Source: Variovorax sp. MHTC-1 (GTDB taxonomy: Bacteria; Pseudomonadota; Gammaproteobacteria; Burkholderiales; Burkholderiaceae_C). Taken from it: a DNA stretch of 35,253 bases. Positions 33,506 through 35,253 of the stretch are shown here, piece by piece. Numbering within the stretch: the stretch's first letter is position 1; each line of letters begins with the position of its first letter. The translations under genes were made by a program, and so were the position numbers. The DNA lies in the NCBI RefSeq assembly GCF_003984645.1, contig NZ_RWKI01000031.1, positions 1 to 35,253 on the forward strand, read 5' to 3'. Below the pieces are notes generated by a model, which was not told the origin of the DNA, did not search any database, and was given only the letters and a program-made list of their open reading frames with translations.

Positions 33506-33838
33506 TGTCCGAATTGCAGGCTCCGAGCTTTGCCGATGGCCGGTAGTTCAATGCGGCCCCGGTTGCCGTCATTACTTGTGATTGTGAATTGCCCGACTAT
33601 ATCCCACGGGGGAGGCGCCTTGCGAGATCACGCGTTGATGCCTGCACTTTATGGTAGGCCGGCGTAGGCGTAGTAGGGAACTTGCTGCCCAAGCGTAAGC
33701 GGGCGTCGAATCTGGCACGGCCGTAGTTGCGTTCGGCTGGGGTTTCGACGGCCGCGGCGTGCAACCGGCAGGTCGATTTGCGTATGCGATCGGGTTGTCA
33801 CTCTTTCGGTGGGTTCGCACCACTGATCGACGGCTGAC
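33506..33838. other. Gene-free stretch upstream of the IclR gene
   Basis: No open frame here has a recognisable family signature. The first 100 bases should contain the IclR promoter, but I cannot place -35/-10 boxes with confidence. The remainder may be degraded coding sequence. I could not identify a parent gene. Confidence 0.4.
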
Positions 33839-34005
33839 GGCCGATTCTGTTGAAAAACTCGCTGTGGCGTCCAGTGAGGCCGTTTCTGGGGGTCGTTAAC
33901 CCCTTAGCCACTCGTCGTTCGCGTCTCCTGGGCGATTCTGAGAGGCCGATTTTCGACTGCGGCAGCTCGGGTGGTGAGCAATCGAGTTTTTCAACAGAAT
34001 CGGCC
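33839..34005. mobile_element. MITE-like element with perfect 23-bp terminal inverted repeats
   Basis: A 167-bp segment starts with GGCCGATTCTGTTGAAAAAC plus three more bases (33839-33861) and ends with their exact reverse complement (33983-34005). It holds no open frame of note. Inside are a smaller stem (GGGGT/ACCCC at 33889-33903) and a second GGCCGATT at about 33944. Ends containing TGTTGAAAAAC are common on insertion sequences of the IS5 and IS1182 type, so this is probably a non-autonomous derivative moved by a transposase elsewhere. No clear target-site duplication is visible. Confidence 0.75.
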
Positions 34006-34043
34006 ATGAGCGGTCGTACGATGAAGGTTGCTGGATAGAGACC

Positions 34044-34661
34044 ATGACCCCACCAGGATTCGAGTTCGATTTCAGCGCGGACTTGCCATTCATCGAGACA
34101 TACAACGCGCGAAGGGCCCCTGATGCGCGCAGTCGCCTGCGAACGGAGATTGCGCCTATGCCGTACGAAGGTCGCATTGGCGCGCCATTGACATGGCTCT
34201 TGGCGAACCCGGGATACGACACGTCGCTCGGCTATCCCTTCAACCACCCGCCGCCTGTCACAGAAGGCTGGCCTCTTCAGAGCCTTGCGCCCGCCTACAG
34301 GGCTGGCTATGGGAAGTGGGCCTGGGACCGCTTACGAGAACTGCGTGAGGCGCTGGGCGACCAGCACGTCAGCAACAACGTGCTGACGCTCCAGTTGTGT
34401 CCATGGGCGTCAGCGTCGTTTGATACCGGCTTGCGGCTGCCCTCCCGCGCTTTCGCTCGCAAGCTGGTGCTCCATCAACTGCAGATGAGGTCCCAATTTG
34501 TGCTGGTTCGCAGCGAGGCCACGTGGCGCGAACTGGTGCCAGAACTCGCAAACGTGACGCTCGCCCGCACCGCCCACCCGCTCTCCGCCTACCTCTCAAA
34601 GGGAAACCTGGGCGAGCACTGGAACGCTGTTCTTCGAGCGGTTTCCGGCGTGGCGGCCTGA
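34044..34661 (+). CDS. Hypothetical protein, weak UDG-superfamily resemblance
   Basis: A 205-residue soluble protein with no signal peptide or membrane segment. The motif TWLLANPGYD in the first third and TAHPLSAYLSKGNLGEHW near the end recall uracil-DNA-glycosylase-superfamily proteins, which have a small LxNPG-type loop early and a histidine/serine loop late. The central part (NVLTLQLCPWASASFD, then LPSRAFARKLVLHQLQMRSQ) would fit an alpha/beta domain. No catalytic activity can be claimed. The ATG at 34044 lies 38 bases past the MITE-like element, which may therefore affect its promoter. Confidence 0.7.
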   Translation: MTPPGFEFDFSADLPFIETYNARRAPDARSRLRTEIAPMPYEGRIGAPLTWLLANPGYDTSLGYPFNHPPPVTEGWPLQSLAPAYRAGYGKWAWDRLRELREALGDQHVSNNVLTLQLCPWASASFDTGLRLPSRAFARKLVLHQLQMRSQFVLVRSEATWRELVPELANVTLARTAHPLSAYLSKGNLGEHWNAVLRAVSGVAA

Positions 34662-34706
34662 GACCGACGGCGGCCACCGGCAAAATGCGGCCAACTCCGG
34701 GCATTC

Positions 34707-35195
34707 ATGACAAATCTCAAGACGCCTACGCTCGATGCGCTGAAACAGTTCCTTCATCCGCTCGGCTATCGCAAGAAGGCAGGTCTTTTCTCGCGTGAGT
34801 TGAAGGACGTCGTTCATCTTGTCGAGGTGCAGGGTTCGCGTCACAGCACTTCCGCGCAGGCCGTCTTCACGGTCAACTTGGGCATCTTCGTTCCTGAACT
34901 TGTGTATCCGGATGTCCGGGAGGCCACCAAGCCATCGATTCCAGGCGGCCACTGGATGCAACGTCTCGGCGTTCTATGCCCAGAAAACCAAGACCTTTGG
35001 TGGAAGCCAGAAACTCCCGAGCAGGCTCTTGAAGCGGCGGACGACATCCTGAACCGCCTGCGACTTTTCGGTATTCCCGTTCTTGAAGCTCTTCCAAACG
35101 CGGTCTCGCTCGTCGAGCTCTGGAAGTCAGGTCGGAGTCCTGGGCTTACTGAACGCCAACGCGCCAAATTCTTAGTTGCGCTTGGCCAAGTGTGA
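34707..35195 (+). CDS. DUF4304-like hypothetical protein
   Basis: A 162-residue soluble protein. The N-terminal LHPLGYRKKAGLFSRELKDV and the following VVHLVEVQ and AVFTVNLGIFVPEL resemble DUF4304, a family of unknown function often found near toxin-immunity and accessory loci. The second half is helical (TPEQALEAADDILNRLRLFG). The gene lies 45 bases after the previous one and may be co-transcribed. I can assign no function. Confidence 0.75.
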   Translation: MTNLKTPTLDALKQFLHPLGYRKKAGLFSRELKDVVHLVEVQGSRHSTSAQAVFTVNLGIFVPELVYPDVREATKPSIPGGHWMQRLGVLCPENQDLWWKPETPEQALEAADDILNRLRLFGIPVLEALPNAVSLVELWKSGRSPGLTERQRAKFLVALGQV

Positions 35196-35253
35196 GTCGA
35201 TGGGGCCCTCGACGAATGTCAGCTACGGGGGAAGCTGGACAGCCGGTATGGGC

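Overview
The window is GC-rich chromosomal DNA of a Burkholderiales-type betaproteobacterium (Comamonadaceae or Alcaligenaceae are the likeliest families). The inference rests on base composition and on five Bug/TctC periplasmic binding proteins, a DUF6351 lipoprotein, a fused indolepyruvate:ferredoxin oxidoreductase and several LysR-linked acid-catabolism clusters, a combination common in that order. No rRNA, tRNA, CRISPR array or phage module was seen. Almost the whole window is acid and acyl-CoA catabolism.

Left edge (1-1669): the 5' part of an IS110-family transposase, a probable IS30-family remnant, and a LysR gene cut into three pieces by an internal inversion. Next (1759-5783, + strand) come a Bug protein, an alpha/beta hydrolase and a DUF6351 lipoprotein hydrolase. 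From 16023 down to 5857 seven genes run on the minus strand: a swivel-first aconitase-like hydratase, a Crp/Fnr regulator, a LysR regulator, a Bug protein, a fused indolepyruvate:ferredoxin oxidoreductase, a thiolase and a glutathione S-transferase. The last three are joined by 4-base start/stop overlaps.

Middle (16146-20015): an RraA/HMG-aldolase-like protein divergent from the first aconitase, a LysR regulator, an SMP-30-type lactonase and a TTG-initiated Bug protein. A perfect hairpin at 20039-20066 separates this block from the next.

Right half (20079-33505): this looks like one regulon of two minus-strand operons and one plus-strand operon. Operon A (27569 down to 20079) encodes Bug, enoyl-CoA hydratase, DUF35 zinc-ribbon protein, SCP2-type thiolase, class III CoA-transferase, alpha/beta hydrolase and a second aconitase-like hydratase. 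Operon B (30246 down to 27915) encodes a Tat-signal Bug protein, a divergent AroQ-like dehydratase and another hydrolase. Operon C (30517-32692) encodes a second class III CoA-transferase and two MaoC-type hot-dog proteins. An IclR regulator closes the block. The promoters of A and of B/C share an ATCCCGTTTA / ATCGGGAT motif, so one regulator, most simply the IclR protein, may control import, CoA activation, hydration and thiolytic cleavage of an unidentified carboxylic acid. This regulon is the best candidate for an undescribed system here.

Right edge (33506-35253): a gene-poor stretch with a 167-bp MITE-like element bounded by perfect 23-bp inverted repeats, then two small proteins, one of unknown function with a weak resemblance to the uracil-DNA-glycosylase superfamily and one DUF4304-like.
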